DNA from: Pseudobacteriovorax sp.
GTDB taxonomy: Bacteria > Bdellovibrionota_B > Oligoflexia > Oligoflexales > Oligoflexaceae
Direction: 5' to 3'
Assembly: GCA_013215145.1 (NCBI GenBank)
Contig: JABSRP010000032.1
Span: 31,734-95,733, forward strand
DNA: 64,000 nt
Below the pieces are notes generated by a model. It saw only the letters and a program-made list of their open reading frames with translations, searched no databases and was not told the origin of the DNA. The position numbers were made by a program, and so were the translations under genes. Shown piece after piece: positions 46,759 to 54,392 of this stretch. Position 1 is the stretch's first letter. Each line of letters begins with the position of its first letter.

Positions 46759-47017
46759 GGAGACCTACTTATCTTTAATGAAAACGTGGTAATTCGAAGC
46801 CGTCCAGGAATAATGGATATAATACTCTGTTTAATCATACAAAGTATTTCTTCAAACTCCTTTTGTTAGTCCCACAACAGCCTCAAGATTTTTCAGGGTT
46901 TGAAGTCAATAAATAATCAAAAATTGTCATTTAGATCTAATCGCAGCCAATGGAGAATAAGTTAACGTCTGTCTCATTAGAGAAAGTCGCTACGTTTTTT
47001 GGTTTAAAAGAACGTCG

Positions 47018-47039
47018 AGATTCTCCGAAAGGAGAATCT
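47018..47039. terminator. Stable hairpin downstream of the SGNH hydrolase gene
   Basis: AGATTCTCC-GAAA-GGAGAATCT is a perfect 9-bp stem with a GNRA-type loop on the forward strand, 12 nt past the SGNH hydrolase stop. It lacks a long T-run in either direction. Confidence 0.5.
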
Positions 47040-47050
47040 TTGACACAGGA

Positions 47051-47992
47051 CTAATGTGATTTTATAGCCTTGATGACTCTTTTAAAGATCTGATCGTGCC
47101 CTTCTTGATTAGGATGTACGCAATCAGCAAAAACATTTGTACCTGCTAAAGTTCCTTCAATATTTACTAAGGTGACTCCTTTTTCGTTCGCAACTTCAGC
47201 TATCATAGGATTTAGGCCCAAAAAATCTCCGTCACTGGAAATACCATCAAGATATTTATTTACGACTGCCTCAGTCAATCGTACACCGTAAAGGGCAGGT
47301 TGTTCTACTAAAGATAGGCAAGGGGCACCACCGAATTCTGCCGGAGTTGATAGGACTGGATTTGGATAGTTTCGTACCAAAAACTTTGCTGACGCAGGCA
47401 GCTGCGCCTGAAAGCTATCGATAAGAGCCGTAAGATTACGTTGAGCGTTGGCGATGATTTGGCTAATTGCTCCCTCGCAGATTGGCGAATCTTGGAAAAT
47501 ATAAAGCTCTTCGAATCGACCGTTACTAGCAGGTTCCGTCCTGTAGCAAGCATCACGAGCGGGTTCAAGTAACGGCGGCAAACTTCTCGGAAACAGTAGG
47601 AACCCGAGGAGGTCATTACCCCCACTGGCAACTTCGACAAATGTACGATCCGCGGGGTTATCTGCTAAGAAGCTTAAAGCACCTTCCGTTTGAGTAGCGA
47701 GAATTTGGCCGCTGGTTTGACCTGGAATAGCAGTGTTGAAATGTGCGACATCGGCAAAGCGAACCAGCTTATCTACCACTTGACTCGTGTAGGCTCCTCC
47801 ACTGCCAGGCTCATAAAGATCCTCCCCAATGACATTACCATCAGCTCCAACGCCATAAGTGAATGAGGCTCCCAAGGTGATATACGTAATACTTCGTGTC
47901 GTCTTTGAGTCAATGTCACCATGCAAAGTGGTAGCTGTACCCATTGATGCCAGTAAGCCAACAACAAATGCGGTCAAGAAACGGGACTTCAT
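47051..47992 (-). CDS. Exported SGNH/GDSL hydrolase
   Basis: About 313 residues; signal peptide (1-24). Block I LGASFTYGVGAD carries the nucleophile Ser, SGGNDLLGF is block III (Asn in the oxyanion hole), and DCVHPNQEGHDQI is block V with the catalytic Asp/His. Probable periplasmic or secreted esterase or lipase; several Cys (ACYRTEP, PICEGA, PCLSLV) suggest disulfides. I chose ATG 47992 since AGGAGAA lies 6 nt upstream; the frame otherwise opens at 48049. Confidence 0.85.
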   Translation of the reverse strand: MKSRFLTAFVVGLLASMGTATTLHGDIDSKTTRSITYITLGASFTYGVGADGNVIGEDLYEPGSGGAYTSQVVDKLVRFADVAHFNTAIPGQTSGQILATQTEGALSFLADNPADRTFVEVASGGNDLLGFLLFPRSLPPLLEPARDACYRTEPASNGRFEELYIFQDSPICEGAISQIIANAQRNLTALIDSFQAQLPASAKFLVRNYPNPVLSTPAEFGGAPCLSLVEQPALYGVRLTEAVVNKYLDGISSDGDFLGLNPMIAEVANEKGVTLVNIEGTLAGTNVFADCVHPNQEGHDQIFKRVIKAIKSH

Positions 47993-48142
47993 TTTTCTTC
48001 TCCTAAAATTAGAACGGAAAGAGATATCTTTTTGATTGCTGAGAGGCATACTAGCAATCTAAGAGTCGATTGATAAGCTGCGAACGGGTAAAAAAAACGT
48101 TAAGCCCAAAAGCATGTCTGGGGTTCGCTTTGAAGAGTTAGT

Positions 48143-49006
48143 TCAAATTTCCTCAAACGAGTCCCAGATATGCTGTGCCACCTTTCCTCGTTCTTTAGAC
48201 CTGCTACAGAGGTAAATGTCAACCACATCGTCGTCTCTGAACTGCTTTAGGTGAGTTAGTCTCCTGGATTCCAAATCAGCTGAGGTTTCGTGTTTCGGTA
48301 ATCGTCCCCAACCAAGTCCCCCTAGAATGATCTCTCTTTTTGACGGTGTATCAGTAACTTTCCATTTCAAAGAGTCTTTATGAACGCCGACTTGGGTATC
48401 GGGGTCGGGAATCGTACTTCTTTGAATAATCTGAGGATATTTATAGAGCCGGCTCTTAGTTTGCTTCAAGTCTTCCACTGCGAAAAAATCATGGTCGCTA
48501 GCGATGACTAAATAAAGGGGAACTTTTGCGATCAATTTGTGTGGGAAATCACGTTTGTTTTTTAGATTTTCAAAAATTGCAAGGTCAACCAGCCCTCTGG
48601 TTAGCATCTTTTCTCCACTTAAGATTTCTTTCTCGAAAATAACTTCAGTAGAAGGAAATTTTTTCATGGTCTGCTTCAAAACAGGGTAAAGCAATGCACT
48701 ATTAAAAATGCCAGATGCACTGATACGTATTCTCATTTCGATATCAGAGGCAATCAGCTTGGTTTGTTGCTGCAGCTCGTCCATATCATGAATGATCTTT
48801 GCCGATCGGATGAGAAAGTCTTGGCCTTTAGGAGTGACTTCAGGACGATATTTACTTCTGTCCAGAAGGGAAAAGCCAAGTTGTTCTTCTAGATTCTTCA
48901 CCGAATAAATGACGGCTGACTTTGCTCGATTGAGTTTTTCGGCTGCTTTTGTAAAGCTGCCAACCTCCACAACCATCTGAAAACATTGAATTTGATCTAT
49001 CGTCAT
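48143..49006 (-). CDS. LysR-type transcriptional regulator
   Basis: About 287 residues. N-terminal HTH MTIDQIQCFQMVVEVGSF with TKAAEKLNRAKSAVIYSVK; the effector domain follows. ATG 49006 fits the usual LysR start; ATG 49015 is also possible and neither has a clear ribosome-binding site. Divergent from the SDR-azoreductase-dioxygenase genes, which it probably controls, with an inverted repeat of LysR type in between. The inducer is unknown. Confidence 0.85.
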   Translation of the reverse strand: MTIDQIQCFQMVVEVGSFTKAAEKLNRAKSAVIYSVKNLEEQLGFSLLDRSKYRPEVTPKGQDFLIRSAKIIHDMDELQQQTKLIASDIEMRIRISASGIFNSALLYPVLKQTMKKFPSTEVIFEKEILSGEKMLTRGLVDLAIFENLKNKRDFPHKLIAKVPLYLVIASDHDFFAVEDLKQTKSRLYKYPQIIQRSTIPDPDTQVGVHKDSLKWKVTDTPSKREIILGGLGWGRLPKHETSADLESRRLTHLKQFRDDDVVDIYLCSRSKERGKVAQHIWDSFEEI

Positions 49007-49068
49007 CCATATCATGGACTAATTATAGTACATTTAGTCTCAAAAGTTGAACTATTTTTAGCTCATAA

Positions 49069-49084
49069 AATACCGAATAGTATT
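49069..49084 (+). promoter_or_regulatory. Candidate LysR box
   Basis: AATAC-N6-GTATT is a 5-bp inverted repeat with the T-N11-A spacing typical of LysR sites, in the 156-nt gap between the LysR gene and the divergent SDR gene. Confidence 0.45.
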
Positions 49085-49102
49085 CTGAGAGGTGGATGGG
49101 CT

Positions 49103-49118
49103 GCTAGGTGATACTAGC
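49103..49118 (+). repeat. Dispersed hairpin element, copy 2
   Basis: GCTAG-GTGATA-CTAGC with GGATGGG just upstream; matches the element at 12791-12808 (GCTAGGTGAYACTAGCT shared). It lies 45 nt before the SDR start codon, in its probable 5' leader. Confidence 0.5.
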
Positions 49119-49162
49119 TCGCGCCACAGAATCTAAATAACTAGTTAAAAGGAGCAAAAACT

Positions 49163-49921
49163 ATGAGTCAGCTTAACGGAAAAATCGCACTGATCACTGG
49201 CTGAAACAGTGGCATAGGATATGAGACAGCGCGTAAGTTTAAGGAAGAAGGAGCGAAGGTCATCATCACTGGGCGTTCTGATCAGAAAGTGCGTCTAGCG
49301 GCAGAGGAGTTAGGGGTTCTCGGATTAGTGGCTGATGTTTCTAACATCAACGAAACTACCAAATTAGCAGAAACCGTCGGCAAAGAATTTGGCAAACTTG
49401 ATGTCCTCTTTATTAACGCTGGAATCTTCCAGCCAGCACCTGTAGGGCAGATCAGCGAGGACATGTTTGACTATCAAATGGGAATTAACTTCAAGGGGGC
49501 CGTTTTTACCTTGGAAACATTCATCCCACTATTGGCAGAAGGGGCTTCTGTCATCAATCTATCGTCAGTGAATGCCTACACTGGAATGCCAAACACGGCG
49601 GTTTATGCAGCATCAAAGGCAGCTCTAAACTCTTATACAAGAACAGCAGCCACGGAGCTTGCTCCCAGAAAAATCCGCGTCAATGCTGTTAATCCTGGCC
49701 CAGTTGAAACTCCAATTTTCGGCAAGACAGGGATGCCAGAATCCCAGCTGAGCGGCTTCGCCGAGGCGATGCAAAACAGAGTTCCTCTTAAAAGGTTTGG
49801 CAGACCTGGCGATATAGCAAATTTAGTCGCTTTTCTTGCAAGTGATGACGCAAGCTTTATCACAGGAGCCGAGTATAATATCGACGGCGGAATCAATATC
49901 AATCCGCTATTGAATCAGTAA
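49163..49921 (+). pseudogene. SDR oxidoreductase gene with an in-frame TGA
   Basis: AAAAGGAGC precedes ATG 49163. The frame reads MSQLNGKIALITG, then TGA (49202-49204), then NSGIGYETARKFKEEGAKV and on without another stop to TAA at 49921. The stop replaces the variable residue right after TG in the TGxxxGxG cofactor loop; GGA to TGA is one base change. The rest is an intact classical SDR: NAG, the Ser of NLSSVNAY, YAASK (about 148-152) and a C-terminal IDGG. Without read-through only 13 residues form; restart at GTG 49289 would lose the cofactor loop. Likely a recent nonsense mutation or a sequence error. Confidence 0.8.
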
Positions 49922-49926
49922 AAAAA

Positions 49927-49942
49927 TGGGGCTCAAGCCCCA
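49927..49942 (-). terminator. Hairpin with T-run on the reverse strand
   Basis: TGGGGC-TCAA-GCCCCA lies between the SDR and azoreductase genes. The six As before it give a TTTTTT run after the stem only on the reverse strand, so it would terminate antisense transcription, not the operon. Confidence 0.45.
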
Positions 49943-49961
49943 AAATCAGAAGGACTACCCA

Positions 49962-50555
49962 ATGGGAATTTACCACCTCGATGCTAGCTCAAGAGTAAAA
50001 AACTCCGTATCTCGGAGATTGTCGCAGAAAATTGTCGATCGCCTACTTGTCGATAAGCCACAGTCGATAACCTATCGTGATCTGGGAAAAGCTGAAGGAC
50101 TCAACTTCCTTGATGAAACGATAGTCAGTGGCCTTTTTCTATCAGAATCAGATCGATCGCCTGCACAGAAGGCTGCGCTAGAGGCTTCCGACACCATTGT
50201 TGCAGAGGCAGAAGCTAACGACATATGGGTCATTGGCCTACCAATATATAACTTTTCCGTTCCTGCTAGCTTCAAGGCTTGGGCAGACATGTTAGCTAGA
50301 TCAAAAAAAACTTTTCGCTACGGTGAAGACGGTCCAGAAGGTTTACTTAAGAATAAACGCCTATTCGTTGCAATCGTTTCAGGGGGAACAGCCATCGATT
50401 CTGATATTGATTTTTGTACACCTTGGTTACGCCATTTCCTTAGTTTTTTGGGGGTCGAAGACCTAAGCATAATATATGCAGACCGTTTTTCTTCAAAGAA
50501 AGAGGAGAGCATCCTAAAGCAAATAGAACAAGAGGTGAGCCAACGTGAGTTTTGA
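49962..50555 (+). CDS. azoR: FMN-dependent NADH-azoreductase family
   Basis: About 197 residues of the flavodoxin-like AzoR family: MGIYHLDASSRVKNSVSRRL binds the FMN phosphate, GLPIYNFSVPASFKAWAD and RSKKTFRYGEDGPEGLL match the canonical MYNFxxPxxLKxWxD and GPxGLL segments. It reduces azo dyes or quinones with NADH. I chose ATG 49962 (AGAAGGA 7 nt upstream) over the in-frame ATG at 49926. Follows the SDR gene and overlaps the next gene by 11 nt. Confidence 0.88.
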   Translation: MGIYHLDASSRVKNSVSRRLSQKIVDRLLVDKPQSITYRDLGKAEGLNFLDETIVSGLFLSESDRSPAQKAALEASDTIVAEAEANDIWVIGLPIYNFSVPASFKAWADMLARSKKTFRYGEDGPEGLLKNKRLFVAIVSGGTAIDSDIDFCTPWLRHFLSFLGVEDLSIIYADRFSSKKEESILKQIEQEVSQREF

Positions 50556-50883
50556 CCAATATCATTTCCACATCTACTTCAACAAGGATGAAGTTCATAA
50601 AGTAGATCATATTATTGATAAGCTGAGAGATTTTGAAAGACTAAAAATAGGAAGAGTAAGAGTGAATCCCGTAGGACCACACCCAACGGGTTCATGTCAG
50701 ATTACGGTTCTAAAACCTGACTTTATGGAGATGCTTGACTGGTTTCTCCTAAACCGTGAGGGTTTAAGCGTATTCATTCATCCCGTCTCAGGCGATGACA
50801 TCAAAGATCACTCAGACTACACAATTTGGATAGGGGGCTCGCGAGAACTCAATCTGGATTTTTTTCGAAAATCCTTCAACTGA
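50545..50883 (+). CDS. DOPA 4,5-dioxygenase family protein
   Basis: 112 residues. FDQYHFHIYF at the N-terminus, NPVGPHPTGSCQITVL, SVFIHPVSGDDIKDHSDYTI and WIGGS match the small DOPA 4,5-dioxygenase family, whose His residues bind iron and open catechol rings, giving betalamic acid in plants and fungi. GTG start inside the end of azoR, overlapping by 11 nt, so translation is coupled. With azoR and the SDR it suggests handling of catechol or quinone compounds. Confidence 0.88.
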   Translation: MSFDQYHFHIYFNKDEVHKVDHIIDKLRDFERLKIGRVRVNPVGPHPTGSCQITVLKPDFMEMLDWFLLNREGLSVFIHPVSGDDIKDHSDYTIWIGGSRELNLDFFRKSFN

Positions 50884-51092
50884 AGACTTTGAGTGGTCTC
50901 TGATCACCCACAAGTCAATAGCATTCAGTAAGTTAAAGTCAAAATAGACCAATTAGGCAGTCTGTAGAAGGATTCAAAAATTAAATATAAAATAAACTTC
51001 CAATAATTTCAAAGTGATAACGAACTGTTAAAGCTTCCTTAACAAAAAGTCGAAACGGTTACCTAAGTGTAAACCTTAACTAAGGGTGACTT

Positions 51093-54000
51093 TTGAGAAA
51101 AACATCTTTATTTTTACCCTTGATGGCGCTGTTATCAGTAGGCTGCCCTGAGCTTGGCTACCAACCTAAACCGCTAGTTGCCGTTTCTTACCTTGGGTGC
51201 GAATCATTGACGACTGACGCAGCCACACGAGAGATCACTGTTAGCTTCTCGTGGATTCCTGAAGCCGAGCAAATTATCGTTCAGCGGAGCGATGGCAAAC
51301 GTGTATGGCGTATCGATGAACGCCTCCAAACTTCGATTGTTGATGACGAGGTCCCGTCACCAGGTTTAGATATCACTTATACCTGCGGCGCAAAGATTGA
51401 TGGGCAAACCGTGTTGGGCGAAAACAAGGCTGGCATAGATGCGAGTGCCAGCTGGGATGACCTTGAAGATCAGGAACCTCCAGTTTTTACGGGGATTATT
51501 CACGCAGAAAACATCGAAAATAAAATTCGGTTGCGTTGGGAGAGGCACGCAACGGACAATGCAACGAATGCTTCTAATATGACTTATTTGATATTCAGGG
51601 GCCTCGACACTAATATAGACTTCAATGTTCCTTACGGATCTATCACGGGTGAGGTGTCGTTCGACGACTCCGAAGTTCAACAAGGACAACGCTACTATTA
51701 TGCTGTGCGTGCGCAAGATGCGAGCGGAAATATAGAAACAAATCAGGTAATAAAAGATGTTGTTGCGAGTCCCAGCATTAGTTTCGTGGGGATTAAGTCT
51801 GCCACAGCAATATCAGATTCGGCAGTCGAAATAGAGTTTGATGAAGCCACAGGAGGGTTGGGAGATCTTTATTATTTAGTCTATGAAAGTAGCGTCACTG
51901 AAGCAGTAAAAGCGACTACCTCACGCAAGGTGTTGATCAATGGCTTGTCGCGGTCAAGGTCATACACTTACAAAGTTCACGCGGCAGATTCTCAAGGCTC
52001 GGAAATCACCAATGATTTGGCAATTACAGTAGAAACCATGAGCCATAGATACCCGGCTTTTCTTGGCATCGAAACCGTAGAATCGCTTACCGGTTCTGCT
52101 GGAAACAGCCAACTAAGATTGACTTGGCAGCAGGCCACACCAGTTGCGGGTAAAAGCATAGGGTACCGCGCGTACATGGGTACAAGTTCCGATACGATCG
52201 ATTTTTCTGCTTCCACATGCGAGACAAACCTTACGCAATGTACGATCACCGGCCTATCTGATGGGAGGAAGTACTTTTTCGCCGTCCGAGCTCATTTCGA
52301 TGCGACTATTGACGAGATTGAGCGTGAGGAAATCAATACTATCTCAGAGTCAGCATTTACAACACAAATTCAACCCATCAGCTTCGCAGGTCTAAGGACT
52401 GCCACTCAAGGGACTGGACAGAATTATTCTGATGTCTACCTAAGTTGGCTTCCAGCAAGTGGTAGTTTTGATCTATACAACATCTATCACAGAACAGAGG
52501 GTGGTAGCTTCGATTTCAATTCACCTTTACGTGTTGTTGGCGCAAATCAGGTAGGGTTTTCTTTGACGGCAAGTGACGGATTGCAGGAACTCACTACAAA
52601 TTACTTTATTGTCCGAGCAGCGTCCTTGGGTGGCGACGAAGACAGTAACACGGTCGAACGTTCTACTAATTTGACCCCGAGTCCTCCAGTATTCACAGGC
52701 CCTACCAGCTTAAAACCTCTGAGTGGTGCAGCAGCCTTAACATCAGTAGAACTTGGCTGGGATACGGCAATAGGAAGTTTCACGGGGTATCGGATATTTC
52801 TTCGATATCCTGACCGCGTTGATGGCTCAGAAGACTTTGATTTTTCTTTACGAGTCGACTCTACAGACTATGCCGGTGCTGACGCTACGGCGGCAGCGAA
52901 TTTGCAAAAAGTAGAGATTACAGGTTTGGATTCGAATGAGCGCATTTGCTTCTCTGTTCGCGCTATTTTTAAACTCGGTTCGACCTTTATCGAAGACTCA
53001 CAAAATGAAGATAATATTGCCGAAAAATGCTTGACTCTAGAATTTGTCGAACCTCAGTTTTCAGGGCTGGCTTCCCTACAACAACCTGCAGATAGCGCAG
53101 ATTCAACGAAGCTTACCGCAGTATGGAACGAAGCTATAGGTGCATACGACCACTACCGAATTTACTGGAGTACGGATCGAGATCGCATTACCGATGCTCT
53201 CAACGGAATCCAGGACTGCAATGGTATATGCTCAACAACAACGGTCCCATCGGATGAGACATCAAAAACACTGGCAAATTTGAATCCAGGCACCGAGTAC
53301 TTTGTAGCTGTTAGGGCAGGATATTCCCCTATCAATGGTGCCTTTGATAGTAATGTCGTGGTCCTAAGTGAAAGCACTCACCCAGTACAAGGCACCCTGA
53401 AATGGATACAGCATCCAGTTGGCGAAAGACCGTGGGGACAGGATAATATGCCATCCATGAGACCAAAGCCAACAGTTGAATTAGTCGACGATGACGGTAA
53501 TCGCATCACCTTTTATTCGGGAGAGGTAGAACTAGAATTAGCGTCAGGTTCTGGATATCTCAGTGGAGCTACGGCGACGCTGGAGTCTGGGATCGCGACT
53601 TTTGATAATCTCAAGTTTTTTGATACTGACGTAAACAATCCAACTGAGTTTACAATTAGAGCCACTTCGCTTGGTCAGACTACTTCTGATGATTCGGACA
53701 TCACAGAAAACACAGAGAGTCCATGTGCAAATGAATCTGTAGTTTATCGAACAACAATGGGGGGATGCCTCGATCAGATCGCAGGCGTACTATTTTGGCA
53801 AAAGTACTCTTCCAATGTATCTGATTTAAACGGTTCAGAGGTTTTTGCCGTTTCTTTTGATGGAGACGTGCATTCCGATAGCTCGCTAACCTATCGCAAA
53901 ACACATAATGATCAAAAAGTAGAGGATCAAACTCCGACCACTGGCTATTGCTGGGACGGGTCTTTTGGTGGGTATACGGATTGGAAAGGACTTACTATGA

Positions 54001-54269
54001 GTCAATTTTTCAGAACAATTTACCCGGCAAGAGCAAACAACAACCCGCTATATGCAACTGTAGAACCACCGTTTACCCTGAGGCATGTGCCCATTGCAAG
54101 AGCTGTGAGCAATGGAGATGGTACATATAGAGTGCGTTTCTCTAGATTCACAGACGCTATGAGCACCAGTTTAACAGCAGAACAGTTCGTATCAGCAGAT
54201 GTCGAGACATCTCAGCTATGGAGTAATGTAGATGTGTCTCGCCCTATCTGCTATCGATTAGTAGACTAA
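51093..54269 (+). CDS. FN3-repeat surface lipoprotein (1058 aa)
   Basis: TTG start with AAGGGTG upstream. Lipobox SVGC (Cys18). An N-terminal Cys-containing domain is followed by about six fibronectin type III modules (about 130-765), each opening with a PPVFTGI- or ISFAGLRTAT-like strand and closing with YYAVRAQD or YFFAVRA. A further Ig-like module spans about 770-870. The C-terminal about 185 residues (GVLFWQKYSSNVSDL, GYCWDGSFGGYTDWKGLT) resemble the DUF1566/Lcl-type domain that often ends such lipoproteins in Bdellovibrionota. Probably surface-exposed adhesion or recognition. Confidence 0.85.
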   Translation: MRKTSLFLPLMALLSVGCPELGYQPKPLVAVSYLGCESLTTDAATREITVSFSWIPEAEQIIVQRSDGKRVWRIDERLQTSIVDDEVPSPGLDITYTCGAKIDGQTVLGENKAGIDASASWDDLEDQEPPVFTGIIHAENIENKIRLRWERHATDNATNASNMTYLIFRGLDTNIDFNVPYGSITGEVSFDDSEVQQGQRYYYAVRAQDASGNIETNQVIKDVVASPSISFVGIKSATAISDSAVEIEFDEATGGLGDLYYLVYESSVTEAVKATTSRKVLINGLSRSRSYTYKVHAADSQGSEITNDLAITVETMSHRYPAFLGIETVESLTGSAGNSQLRLTWQQATPVAGKSIGYRAYMGTSSDTIDFSASTCETNLTQCTITGLSDGRKYFFAVRAHFDATIDEIEREEINTISESAFTTQIQPISFAGLRTATQGTGQNYSDVYLSWLPASGSFDLYNIYHRTEGGSFDFNSPLRVVGANQVGFSLTASDGLQELTTNYFIVRAASLGGDEDSNTVERSTNLTPSPPVFTGPTSLKPLSGAAALTSVELGWDTAIGSFTGYRIFLRYPDRVDGSEDFDFSLRVDSTDYAGADATAAANLQKVEITGLDSNERICFSVRAIFKLGSTFIEDSQNEDNIAEKCLTLEFVEPQFSGLASLQQPADSADSTKLTAVWNEAIGAYDHYRIYWSTDRDRITDALNGIQDCNGICSTTTVPSDETSKTLANLNPGTEYFVAVRAGYSPINGAFDSNVVVLSESTHPVQGTLKWIQHPVGERPWGQDNMPSMRPKPTVELVDDDGNRITFYSGEVELELASGSGYLSGATATLESGIATFDNLKFFDTDVNNPTEFTIRATSLGQTTSDDSDITENTESPCANESVVYRTTMGGCLDQIAGVLFWQKYSSNVSDLNGSEVFAVSFDGDVHSDSSLTYRKTHNDQKVEDQTPTTGYCWDGSFGGYTDWKGLTMSQFFRTIYPARANNNPLYATVEPPFTLRHVPIARAVSNGDGTYRVRFSRFTDAMSTSLTAEQFVSADVETSQLWSNVDVSRPICYRLVD

Positions 54270-54392
54270 CTAACGCTAAGCATTGTTATAGAAAAGTCAT
54301 ACGTTGACCTATCATGCAATCTTTTCACCTCTTAGCATGATATTATCTTACAATGGGGAAAACGTAGTTTAACTATCACTCGGTCAACTCAA

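Noticed and set aside
49202..49204. TGA in the SDR gene as a selenocysteine codon
   Set aside because: The position is a cofactor-loop residue, not a redox site, and no SECIS-like hairpin is evident right after it; nonsense mutation or error is simpler.
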